From contig NZ_JACOEA010000002.1 in assembly GCF_014281125.1 (NCBI RefSeq), positions 124,001-188,000 of the forward strand: 64,000 nucleotides of DNA, read 5' to 3'. Numbering within the stretch: the first letter of the stretch is position 1; the number at the start of each line of letters is the position of its first letter. This document shows positions 36,936-44,377 of this stretch, in pieces. Both the position numbers and the translations under genes were made by a program. This DNA is from Lawsonibacter celer. GTDB lineage: Bacteria > Bacillota > Clostridia > Oscillospirales > Oscillospiraceae. The notes beneath the pieces were generated by a model. The model saw only the letters and a program-made list of their open reading frames with translations. It was not told the origin of the DNA and ran no database searches.

Positions 36936-37133
36936 ATTCTCACCCCGAATCAAAAGTCCGTCATTCCGGCGCACGCTGCGCCCCGCACATTCCCCCGGCC
37001 CGGCCGGCGAAGTATTTCGTTCTCCCTCCCCCTCCCCTCGGAGAGCAGAAGGGGGCACGCGGGGGAACAGGGCTCCCCCGCAAATCCGGCGCTCCAAAGG
37101 CGCAAATGCATTTTCCGCAGAAAATGCCCGGAT
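36936..37133. repeat. Hairpin-rich spacer, possible dispersed repeat element
   Basis: About 200 bases between the PASTA penicillin-binding protein and murE, with several stable inverted segments (GCATTTTC/GAAAATGC near 37107; GCGGGGGA/TCCCCCGC near 37053-37083; a GGGAGAACG stretch). Its composition and length are unusual inside a dcw cluster where other gaps are under 120 bases. No promoter or gene is evident. It looks like a REP/MITE-like insertion, but only one copy is in this window. Confidence 0.45.
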
Positions 37134-39521
37134 TCAAAAGCCCCATCCGGCGCCGCCGCCGGAATTGTCAATAAACTGCACCTCGATGGCGGTGCCCCGG
37201 TCCACACTGGTGCCCGCGGCCACCGCCTGCTTGAGGGCCACGGTATCGCTGCCATAGTCGGTGGTTCCGGTCGCTTTCAGGTAGAGGCCCACGCTCTCCA
37301 GCGCCTGCCGGGCCGCCTGGGCGGTTTTTCCTTCCACGTTGGGCACCTCCACCTGGTCGGTAGGCATGTCGGTACCCATATAGAGCACCACCTGGCTGCC
37401 GCCAGGGATCGACGCACCCGAGGCGGGAATCTGCCCGGTGACCGTATCTCCGTCGCCAACCGTGCGCACGGTCAGATTTGCGTTTTTCAGCTGAGTCGTG
37501 GCTGTCGCCAGGGTCTGTCCGGAGACATTTGGTACGACCACATCCGCCTGGGCGGAGTAGCTTTTTTCCACACCCATATGATCCAGAATATCCTCCAGCA
37601 GCTCACCGGCCATAATGGCCGCCATGTTGCCGCCGCTGATATACCAGCCGCCGGAGGTGTAGTTGCTGCCCGGAGAGGCAGGCTTGGGGTTGTCGTAGGC
37701 CAGCAGGATCACCACCTGCGGGTCGTCCGCCGGGGCAAAGCCCAGGAAGGATACGATGGTGTGGTCCTCCTCTCCGGTCTCGGAGGAGCCGGTCTTACCG
37801 CCGATGCGGTATCCCTCCACACGGGCGTTTTTGCCCGTGCCCCCGTCCACCACGCCCTCCAGGATGGTGCGGCAGCGCTCGCTGGTGGCCTCGCTGATGA
37901 CCTGGCGCACCTCCGTGGGCTCCACATGCTTGATGGTATTGCCCTCCGCGTCCGTGATGTCGGACACCACATAGGGCTGCATCAGGTGTCCGCCGTTGAT
38001 GACCGCAGAGGCACCGGTAATCAGCTGGATGGGCGTGACCTTGAAGCGCTGTCCGAAGGAGGCCGTGGCCAGGGACGCCTCGCCGTAGATTCCGGTGAAA
38101 TATTCCCGGTCCCACACCAGGCCGCCCTTGGAGTTGTCGGCCTCGCCCTGCATGTCAATGCCGGTCTTGCCGATCATGCCGAAGTCCTCTAAGTAGTCGT
38201 AAAATTTCTCCGCCCCCAGCTTCTTTCCGATGGCAATAAAGGCCGGGTTGCAGGAGTTGCCCACCGCGGTGGCCAGATTCTGGTCCCCATGTCCCTCCCG
38301 CTTGGAGCAGCGGATGGTATGGCCCGCCAGCGTCACGCTGCCCGAGCAGTAGAAGTGATCGCTCTCGCTGACCACCCCCTCCTCCAGGGCGGCGGCCAGC
38401 ACCATGGACTTGAAGGTGGAGCCCGGCTCGTAAGTGTCCACAATGGCCTTGTTGCGCCACTGCTGGTTCTGCACCTTGCCCAGCGCCTCCAGATAGGCCT
38501 CTTCCGTGGCATTGGGGTCGTTCTCCACCGCCTCCAGGTAGGCCGAGAGCACCGGATCCGTCACCCCCCAGGGGTCGTTCAGGTCATAGGTGGGGGAGTT
38601 GGCCCAGGCCAGAATGGCGCCGGTATTGGGGTCCATGGCAATGGCAAAACCCCCGTTCTGCACCTCAAAGGTCTCCACCCCTTTCTCCAGAATCCGCTCG
38701 CAGAAATACTGGATGGTGGCATCAATGGTCAGGGTGAGGTTGTTTCCGTCTGTGGCATCATAGTAATCCTCAAAGCGGTAGAGCATCTCGGTGCCCGCGC
38801 CGTTCTTGGCGGTCACCACCCGGCCGGTCTCTCCGGCCAGGTCCTCCTCATAGATGGCCTCCATGCCATAGGCACCCTTGCCGTCGTTGTTGTAGTTGAC
38901 CCAGCCGATAACCTGGGCGGCCAGGCTGTTGTACGGGTAATAGCGCTTGGTGGTGGGCATGAGGTAGATGCCATGCTGGAGATTGTTCTCGGTAATAAAC
39001 TCCCGAACCGCGTCCGACTCGGTCTGCTCCACCCGCCATTTGAGCATTTCATATTGGGAGCCGGTTTTGGCCAGGCGCTTGAGAATGTCCGCCTCGTCCA
39101 GCCCCAGGATCTCCGCCAGGTTGGAGGCGATGAACTCATTGGTGGGTTCCGGATAATCCGGCCCCTTCTTCCCGCTCTCCTCCGCCTGCTCCACCTTTTT
39201 GCGGTAGCTCTCCTGCGTCTCGGCCACATCCTTGGGAGAGAGCTGTACATTGTACACCGTGGCGCTGATGGCAAGTGGGGTGCCCTTGCTGTCATAGATG
39301 GTACCCCGGTTCGCGGACACCGTGGAATCACGGGTCTGCTGATCAATCGCCATCTGCTCATATTTGTCGTGCTCGGTAATTTGAATCTGATAGAGCTTGA
39401 CGAAAAGGGGCACAAACGCCACCACGCCGAAAATTCCCATCAGGAACAGCGTCCGCACCAGGATGGTGCGGTTTGCCCTCCGGTCCGGGTGCTGTGTGGT
39501 TTTTTTCTTTCCGTGCGCCAT
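37134..39521 (-). CDS. SpoVD/PBP2b-type transpeptidase with two PASTA domains
   Basis: A 795-residue class B penicillin-binding protein that cross-links septal or spore peptidoglycan with FtsW/SpoVE. It has an N-terminal membrane helix (about 22-42), a dimerisation domain with RGTIYDSKGTPLA, the acylated serine in EPGSTFKSM (about 366), the SxN motif in GNSCNPAF (about 421), KTGSSE (about 574), and two C-terminal PASTA repeats (about 655-720 and 722-790; VPNVSGQTL, VPNVEGKTA). The tail is Gly-rich. The gene position is that of spoVD/pbpB. Confidence 0.93.
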   Translation of the reverse strand: MAHGKKKTTQHPDRRANRTILVRTLFLMGIFGVVAFVPLFVKLYQIQITEHDKYEQMAIDQQTRDSTVSANRGTIYDSKGTPLAISATVYNVQLSPKDVAETQESYRKKVEQAEESGKKGPDYPEPTNEFIASNLAEILGLDEADILKRLAKTGSQYEMLKWRVEQTESDAVREFITENNLQHGIYLMPTTKRYYPYNSLAAQVIGWVNYNNDGKGAYGMEAIYEEDLAGETGRVVTAKNGAGTEMLYRFEDYYDATDGNNLTLTIDATIQYFCERILEKGVETFEVQNGGFAIAMDPNTGAILAWANSPTYDLNDPWGVTDPVLSAYLEAVENDPNATEEAYLEALGKVQNQQWRNKAIVDTYEPGSTFKSMVLAAALEEGVVSESDHFYCSGSVTLAGHTIRCSKREGHGDQNLATAVGNSCNPAFIAIGKKLGAEKFYDYLEDFGMIGKTGIDMQGEADNSKGGLVWDREYFTGIYGEASLATASFGQRFKVTPIQLITGASAVINGGHLMQPYVVSDITDAEGNTIKHVEPTEVRQVISEATSERCRTILEGVVDGGTGKNARVEGYRIGGKTGSSETGEEDHTIVSFLGFAPADDPQVVILLAYDNPKPASPGSNYTSGGWYISGGNMAAIMAGELLEDILDHMGVEKSYSAQADVVVPNVSGQTLATATTQLKNANLTVRTVGDGDTVTGQIPASGASIPGGSQVVLYMGTDMPTDQVEVPNVEGKTAQAARQALESVGLYLKATGTTDYGSDTVALKQAVAAGTSVDRGTAIEVQFIDNSGGGAGWGF

Positions 39522-39585
39522 GATTGGGGTTCACCTCACAAAAAAGCCTCTTTCGGTGGAACTGCTTCTCTTCTGGACTGCACAA

Positions 39586-39617
39586 GGGCGTAAGAAAAAC
39601 CAATTTTTCTTACGCCC
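39586..39617 (-). terminator. Perfect hairpin between ftsL and the PBP gene
   Basis: Fourteen-base perfect arms (39586-39599, 39604-39617) with a 4-base loop. Five T residues are built into one arm. There is no external T run on the minus strand. It sits within the dcw cluster and may be an attenuator or an RNA processing/stability element. Confidence 0.5.
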
Positions 39618-39689
39618 TCACACGGAAGGCCGCCTCAGGGCAGCCCGATTATTTCTTTTGGGGTCTGCAAATGAAGTATATGGTGCGTT

Positions 39690-40244
39690 TTACTGAAAAT
39701 ATTCCAGGATCTCGGAGCAGATGGATCGGATGCTCTCCACCGCGCCGGCAATTCCCGTCCTGCCGGTCTCCTCCCGAAAAAATTCCACGTTGTCCGGCTC
39801 GGAGAGGTCTACATAAATAATTTGACCATTCTGCGGCTTGCCCATGGCTCCACTGGCCGCCGCCTGTTCCTCAATGCTGCTCAGATCATAGGCCAGCTCA
39901 TACTGTGCCCGCAGCTTCGCCTCCTCGCTGCGCAGCGTGGTCATCTGGCTGCGCAGGTCCACCACCTGGTCGGAGATGGCGTTGAGCTTCACATAGCTGA
40001 ACAGCAGCAGCACGGCCAACAGCCCCACGGCCAGAAAGCCCGTTACCGCAAACACGGAGACCTTACCCGCCTCCCGCACCTGAACACGGGGACGAACAGC
40101 GGAGCGTTCCCTGGGCCGCACCTGCGGACGGGGCTGAAGGACCTCGCTCCCCTCCAGCTGGCGGGCGGCAGAGCCATCGTAGGCGTCAAAGCCCACGCGG
40201 CGGTAATTTCTGTATTCCGTACGGCGTTTGGCAGCAGTCGCCAT
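39690..40244 (-). CDS. ftsL: FtsL-like cell division protein
   Basis: A 184-residue bitopic protein with a basic cytosolic N-terminus (residues 1-60), one membrane helix (about 62-85, VSVFAVTGFLAVGLLAVLLL) and a short outer coiled coil (about 87-120, ISDQVVDLRSQMTTLRSEEAKL). Sequence identity to FtsL is low as usual; the call rests on topology and position between rsmH and the PBP gene. The cytosolic and C-terminal tails are longer than in B. subtilis FtsL. Confidence 0.82.
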   Translation of the reverse strand: MATAAKRRTEYRNYRRVGFDAYDGSAARQLEGSEVLQPRPQVRPRERSAVRPRVQVREAGKVSVFAVTGFLAVGLLAVLLLFSYVKLNAISDQVVDLRSQMTTLRSEEAKLRAQYELAYDLSSIEEQAAASGAMGKPQNGQIIYVDLSEPDNVEFFREETGRTGIAGAVESIRSICSEILEYFQ

Positions 40245-40280
40245 AATGGCTCAACTCCATTCTCTCGTGTGTCGTTCTCT

Positions 40281-41222
40281 CTATCGCTTTTCCGCAACCC
40301 GGAGCTTGGCGCTTCGGGCGCGGGGGTTCTCCTCCAGCTCCTTTGCGCCGGAGACAATTGGCTTTTTGCTGATCAGCTTCACCTGGGGCGTTTTCCCACA
40401 CACGCACACCGGGAAATCCGGCGGGCAGGTACAGCCCTTGGCCGCGGCGGCCAGCGCGTTTTTCACAATGCGGTCCTCCAGTGAGTGGAAGGAGATGACC
40501 GCCAGCCGGCCGCCCGGATTCAGCCTGGGCACCGCGGCGGTGAGCATCCGGTCCACCGCGGCCAGCTCATCATTCACCGCGATGCGGATGGCCTGAAAGC
40601 TGCGCTTGGCCGGGTGCTGCTTTTCCCGCAGGGCGGCAGCTGGCATGGCGGAGCGGATCACCTCCGCCAGCTCCAGGGTGGTCTCAATGGGAGCCTTGTC
40701 CCTGGCCCGAACGATGGCCGCCGCAATGGCGGGGGCATACCGTTCCTCCCCGTACTGAAAGAGGATCCGCCGCAGCTCCTCCTGGGGCCACTCGTTTACC
40801 ACCGTTCGGGCCGTCAGGGTATCGGTCTGATCCATGCGCATATCCAGGGGCGCGTCGTTTCGATAGGAAAAGCCCCGGGACGGGTCGTCCAGTTGGGGGG
40901 AGGACACCCCCAGGTCAAAGAGCATCCCGTCCACGCCGGAGATGCCCAGATCCGTCAGGAGCTTGTCCAGCCGGTCAAAATTGCCGTGGACCAGAGTCAC
41001 CCGGTCCCCATAGGCGGAGAGCTTGTCCGCCGCCGCATCCAGGGCCGCCTGGTCCCGGTCAATGCAGATCAGCCGCCCCGTGCTCAGGCGCCGGGCAATC
41101 TCCAACGAGTGCCCGGCCCGGCCCAGCGTGCCGTCCACATAGACGCCCTCCGGCTTGATCCTCAGCGCCTCGATACACTCCGCAAGGAGCACGGGTCGGT
41201 GGGAAAAATTCATCTCGTCCAT
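40281..41222 (-). CDS. rsmH: 16S rRNA (cytosine-1402-N4)-methyltransferase
   Basis: A 313-residue SAM-dependent methylase of 16S rRNA. It has HRPVLLAECIEAL, the SAM loop VDGTLGRAGHS, MLFDLGVSSPQLDD, PLDMRMDQ, and the C-terminal VISFHSLEDRIVK and RSAKLRVAEK. The start is ATG 41222, or ATG 41213 three codons later; both are possible because mraZ ends two bases upstream and the genes are coupled. Confidence 0.95.
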   Translation of the reverse strand: MDEMNFSHRPVLLAECIEALRIKPEGVYVDGTLGRAGHSLEIARRLSTGRLICIDRDQAALDAAADKLSAYGDRVTLVHGNFDRLDKLLTDLGISGVDGMLFDLGVSSPQLDDPSRGFSYRNDAPLDMRMDQTDTLTARTVVNEWPQEELRRILFQYGEERYAPAIAAAIVRARDKAPIETTLELAEVIRSAMPAAALREKQHPAKRSFQAIRIAVNDELAAVDRMLTAAVPRLNPGGRLAVISFHSLEDRIVKNALAAAAKGCTCPPDFPVCVCGKTPQVKLISKKPIVSGAKELEENPRARSAKLRVAEKR

Positions 41223-41223
41223 C

Positions 41224-41640
41224 TCAGAATCCCAGTGCTTCCATGCAGGCGGACATCTTTTCCGGAGTCATTTCCTCTTCCTCCTGGGCCTCCCAGGCGC
41301 CCTTGCTCCAGATTTCCGCCCGGTCGTGAACACCGATGATCACCGCGTCCTTTTCCAGGGCCGCGTATCGCCGCAGCTTCTGAGGGATAACGATGCGCCC
41401 CTGGCTGTCCAGCTCGCATTTCGCGGCGTTGGCGAACAGCGGACGCATCGCTTTCGATTGGCTCATGGGCAGGCTGGCAAATTTTTCAGTAAAGCGGTCC
41501 CAGGTCTCCAGGGGATAGATGGCCAGGCACGCGTCCACGCCCATGGCCAGATAGAAGGTGACGCCCAGCTCCTCCCGGAGCTTGGCGGGAATGAACAGGC
41601 GGCCCTTGGCATCAATGCTGTGCTCATAAGTGCCGGTCAC
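41224..41640 (-). CDS. mraZ: Transcriptional regulator MraZ
   Basis: A 138-residue AbrB-like protein with two swapped-hairpin repeats: TGTYEHSIDAKGRLFIPAKLREELG and CELDSQGRIVIPQKLRRYA, each with the DxKGR/DxQGR signature. It binds repeats in its own promoter and controls the dcw cluster. GTG 41640 is chosen (AAGGTG six bases upstream, family similarity starts there); a GTG three codons earlier overlaps the ribosome site. Confidence 0.95.
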   Translation of the reverse strand: MTGTYEHSIDAKGRLFIPAKLREELGVTFYLAMGVDACLAIYPLETWDRFTEKFASLPMSQSKAMRPLFANAAKCELDSQGRIVIPQKLRRYAALEKDAVIIGVHDRAEIWSKGAWEAQEEEEMTPEKMSACMEALGF

Positions 41641-41653
41641 GCTGTTCACCTTC

Positions 41654-41700
41654 CTCCACTTTACTGTTTTTTTCTGCCCTTCTGCTCCATTTTACTCCAC
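41654..41700 (-). promoter_or_regulatory. MraZ-box array
   Basis: On the minus strand GTGGAG (41695-41700), ATGGAG (41685-41690) and AGGGCA (41675-41680) repeat with a 10-base period, followed by another GTGGAG (41654-41659) by the ribosome site. Tandem boxes of this sort upstream of mraZ are the known MraZ operator. Confidence 0.75.
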
Positions 41701-41710
41701 CAGCATTCCT

Positions 41711-41739
41711 AGTATACTTTTTTTGTTACAGAATTGCAA
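41711..41739 (-). promoter_or_regulatory. dcw cluster promoter (PmraZ)
   Basis: On the minus strand TTGCAA (41734-41739), a 17-base spacer and TATACT (41711-41716). The MraZ boxes lie just downstream of the start point. Confidence 0.8.
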
Positions 41740-41820
41740 TAGTTTTTTCTCTCTTTTTTCAGAGGAAAATGCCTTTATTTTGCTCAAATAAACGCTTTTT
41801 CAGCACAAAAACAAATGTTC

Positions 41821-41856
41821 GATTGCAAAGCGGTTACAACCGGTTGCAAAGCAATC
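41821..41856. promoter_or_regulatory. Nested palindrome upstream of PmraZ
   Basis: Outer arms GATTGC (41821-41826) and GCAATC (41851-41856) enclose CGGTT-AC-AACCG (41831-41842); GCAAAGC occurs twice. It lies about 85 bases upstream of the mraZ -35 box. A protein-binding site is more likely than a terminator because no T run follows. The binder is unknown. Confidence 0.45.
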
Positions 41857-41995
41857 ACAACGATTAGTGGTTGTTATGTCTACCGCATCTATATCTTGTG
41901 GTTCAGCAGCCGACATGCCGGATGCTCCGCCAAGGGGGACAAAACATTCGGTGTGTAAAGCATTGAAAATTTTACCAAGCGCAGCAAAGAAAAAA

Positions 41996-42021
41996 GGCGG
42001 GTCCGCAGCTGCGGACCCGCC
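41996..42021 (-). terminator. Terminator of the mltG-to-coiled-coil operon
   Basis: A 26-base perfect palindrome followed on the minus strand by TTTTTTC. Confidence 0.9.
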
Positions 42022-42041
42022 CCGTTTTCTCTCAAATTGTG

Positions 42042-42554
42042 TTATTCATCAGCCTCAGCGTCGTAAACCTGACGGCCTCCGCCCGCCGGGGCGGCGCCCC
42101 CGGCCAGAGAACGGAACCGGGCCCGGGACTTTTTGATCTCATCATAGGCCTCGGCAACCGCCTCCTCCGTGCGGCGCAGCGCGTCGTCACAGTAGTCGTT
42201 GGCCGCCTTGCGCAGCTCCCGGCTGCGCTCCTCAGCGACGCGGACCAGCTCGTTGCCCTTCTGCTTGGCCTGGGCCAGCAGCTCGTCCTCCGCCACCATC
42301 TGCTTGGCCTTCTCCTCGGCCTGCTTGCGGATGAGCTCTCCCTCCCGCTTGGCGGAGGCGATATACTCCGCTCGGGCCGCCATCAGCTTCTTGGCCTCCG
42401 CCAGCTCCACCGGGAACTGTCCGCGGATTTCATCCAGCAGATCCAGGGCCTTGTCCCGCTCGATCACGCACTTTTCGCTGGACAGGGGGACTCCCTTGGC
42501 CTCGTCAATCATCTCAAAAAGCATGTCCAGTAATTCTTCCACACCGGTGGCCAT
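42042..42554 (-). CDS. Coiled-coil protein encoded after coaD
   Basis: A 170-residue, highly charged, largely helical protein (about residues 30-150; repeated KREGELIRKQAEEKAKQ-type heptads) with no membrane segment. It resembles peripheral-stalk/DivIVA-like helices and is often labelled ATPase in relatives, but no nucleotide motif is present. Its ATG overlaps the coaD stop by one base. Role unknown; the conserved pairing with coaD is the main clue. Confidence 0.75.
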   Translation of the reverse strand: MATGVEELLDMLFEMIDEAKGVPLSSEKCVIERDKALDLLDEIRGQFPVELAEAKKLMAARAEYIASAKREGELIRKQAEEKAKQMVAEDELLAQAKQKGNELVRVAEERSRELRKAANDYCDDALRRTEEAVAEAYDEIKKSRARFRSLAGGAAPAGGGRQVYDAEADE

Positions 42555-43057
42555 TAGGCATTCCTCCTGTCTTCCATACGCTGATTCACATCTTTGATAA
42601 TCTCCCGGGGGACAAAGTCCGTCAGGTCCGCCCCGTAGTAGGCCATCTCCTTCACCACGCTGGAGCTCAGATATGTATACTTGGCGCTGGAGGGCATAAA
42701 CATGGTGTCCAGCCGCGGATTGAGCTTGCGGTTGATCAGGGCCATCTGCACTTCCTTTTCGTAGTCGGACACGGCCCGCAGGCCCTTGACCACGGCGCAG
42801 GCCTTCTTCTGCCGGGCGTAATCGGAGAGCAGTCCGGAGGACTGCTCCACCTCCACATTGGGCAGCTTGGCCACCACCCGGCGGATGAGCTCCACCCGCT
42901 CATCCGGGGTGAACAGCCCCTTGTTTTTCTCAGAATTGACCATGACGCAAACAATCAGCCGGTCAAAGCACACGGCCGCCCGTTTGATAATGTTCAGATG
43001 TCCCAGGGTGATGGGGTCAAAGCTGCCCGGATAGATTGCTGTCTTCAGATAGCTCAC
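42554..43057 (-). CDS. coaD: Phosphopantetheine adenylyltransferase
   Basis: A 167-residue nucleotidyltransferase that makes dephospho-CoA from 4'-phosphopantetheine and ATP. The TxGH motif region AIYPGSFDPITLGHLNII, VVKGLRAVSDYEKE and the ISSTxVR-equivalent YLSSSVVKEMA are present. GTG 43057 is taken as start, although AAGGA lies only a few bases before it; a CTG three codons on (giving MKTAIYPGSFDP) is better spaced and may be the real start. Confidence 0.94.
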   Translation of the reverse strand: MSYLKTAIYPGSFDPITLGHLNIIKRAAVCFDRLIVCVMVNSEKNKGLFTPDERVELIRRVVAKLPNVEVEQSSGLLSDYARQKKACAVVKGLRAVSDYEKEVQMALINRKLNPRLDTMFMPSSAKYTYLSSSVVKEMAYYGADLTDFVPREIIKDVNQRMEDRRNA

Positions 43058-43078
43058 ATCCTTGTGTACAGCCCCGGG

Positions 43079-43624
43079 TCAGACCGCGCGGCGGTACAGA
43101 GTTAGTTTAATCTTGCCGTAGCGGTACTCCCGGCCCTTCTCATAGGGCACCGGCAGGTCCGGAAGTTCTGCCTGTGCGGCACTTTCGCAGACTATTATAC
43201 CATTTTCTGTTACAATGTCAATCTTGGCAATCAGAGTCAGGCTCTTCTCCAGCAGGTCGGAGGCGTAGGGCGGGTCCAGAAAGATCAGGTCGAACCGTTC
43301 TCCGGCACCGGTCAGGAACGCCATGCAGTCCCCCTGCACCACCCTGGCGTGTTCCTCCAACCTGGTGTGGGCCAGGTTCTCCCGGATGACTGCGGCCGCC
43401 TCCTTCCTCAGATCCACAAAAGTGCAGTGGTCCGCCCCCCGGGACAGGGCCTCGATGCCCAGCTGTCCGGTGCCGCCGAACAGGTCCAGCACCCGCCGCC
43501 CTTCGATATCAAACTGGATGATATTGAAAATGGACTCCTTCACCTTATCGGTGGTGGGCCGGGTCTCCAGCCCGGGCAGCTCCTTGAGCCTCATTCCCCG
43601 GGCGATGCCGGTAATTACTCGCAT
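43079..43624 (-). CDS. rsmD: 16S rRNA (guanine-966-N2)-methyltransferase
   Basis: A 181-residue methylase. It shows MRVITGIARGMRL, the RPTTDKVKESIFNI motif, the SAM loop LDLFGGTGQLGIEAL and the catalytic DPPY motif in LIFLDPPYASD. It lies 21 bases before coaD, the usual rsmD-coaD pairing of Firmicutes. Confidence 0.94.
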   Translation of the reverse strand: MRVITGIARGMRLKELPGLETRPTTDKVKESIFNIIQFDIEGRRVLDLFGGTGQLGIEALSRGADHCTFVDLRKEAAAVIRENLAHTRLEEHARVVQGDCMAFLTGAGERFDLIFLDPPYASDLLEKSLTLIAKIDIVTENGIIVCESAAQAELPDLPVPYEKGREYRYGKIKLTLYRRAV

Positions 43625-43648
43625 ATCATCGTTCCTTTCCGATTTCTC

Positions 43649-44377
43649 TCACTTGCCGCAGGCATCCAGTTCGTACCAGCGGGAAAAGCCGGGGGCGATC
43701 TCCCCGCCCGGCGGCTGCTCTGCCGGATCCACCGTCGCCCGGTAGACCTCGGACAGCTCGCCGTCCCGGCGATCCTCCACCGTCGCCTCCAAGCCCTCCC
43801 GTCCGTTCTCCAGGGCGACCGGGTAGTCGATTTTCAGGCGGCGCACACAGACCAGCCCGCCATTCTCAAACCGATAAAAGCACGTTTCATGGGCCCCAAT
43901 ATTGTACCTCATAAAAGTACGAATCACTCGTTCCTCCGGGTACAGCTGCGCGCTGCACAGATTGTTGAGGCCGTATGGATCCTGCTGAAACGCCTGATGT
44001 TCCGCATACCAGATATAGTAGGAAGAAAAGCGGTTGCTCCCCTCCCCGACGGCCACGATAAAGTGGAAATCCAGATTGCCGTCAAAATTCACATCCTCCA
44101 CGGTCAAGTCAACCGCTTCGTTGGAGCAGTAGTAGGCATCCTCGAAGTGCTGAACCGGCCTGGAGTCCCCCCGCTTCTCATAGATATTGACATCCAGCAC
44201 CCTGCCATCCCCCGCCGGACGCCCCGTCTCTACCAGCTCGATCCAAAGCGTCCTGTCCCCCGCCGGGAGTTCCGCTCCCCAACTCTGCACTTCCGGCGGG
44301 AGGGATGGCGGAGACTCCGCCCCGGAGCAACCACAGAGGAGCGCCAGCGCAAGGCACAGAAATAAACTCCGTCTCAT
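43649..44377 (-). CDS. Lipoprotein of unknown function
   Basis: A 242-residue secreted lipoprotein with lipobox LLCGCSG (Cys about 17). The middle has DLTVEDVNFDGNLDFHF, an Asp-rich calcium-loop-like motif seen in FG-GAP/XAC2610-type proteins, followed by paired aromatic strands. Its ATG overlaps the uvrC stop. Function not recognised. Confidence 0.78.
   Translation of the reverse strand: MRRSLFLCLALALLCGCSGAESPPSLPPEVQSWGAELPAGDRTLWIELVETGRPAGDGRVLDVNIYEKRGDSRPVQHFEDAYYCSNEAVDLTVEDVNFDGNLDFHFIVAVGEGSNRFSSYYIWYAEHQAFQQDPYGLNNLCSAQLYPEERVIRTFMRYNIGAHETCFYRFENGGLVCVRRLKIDYPVALENGREGLEATVEDRRDGELSEVYRATVDPAEQPPGGEIAPGFSRWYELDACGK

Larger units (their letters stand above)
41641..42041. other. 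Intergenic region at the head of the dcw cluster
   Basis: About 400 bases. Nearest mraZ: MraZ boxes and a promoter. Then, from about 41810 to 41880, a cluster of dyads: an AAAACAAATGTTCG sequence close to a LexA box, a nested palindrome (41821-41856) and ACAAC/GTTGT arms. 41880-41990 shows nothing I can assign. 41996-42021 is the terminator of the gene at 42042. Confidence 0.6.

Noticed and set aside
36936..37097. N-terminal extension of MurE by 54 residues through the hairpin-rich spacer
   Set aside because: The extension is Gly/Arg/Glu/Pro-rich without similarity to MurE. A ribosome site and TTG at 36935 fit the known family start.
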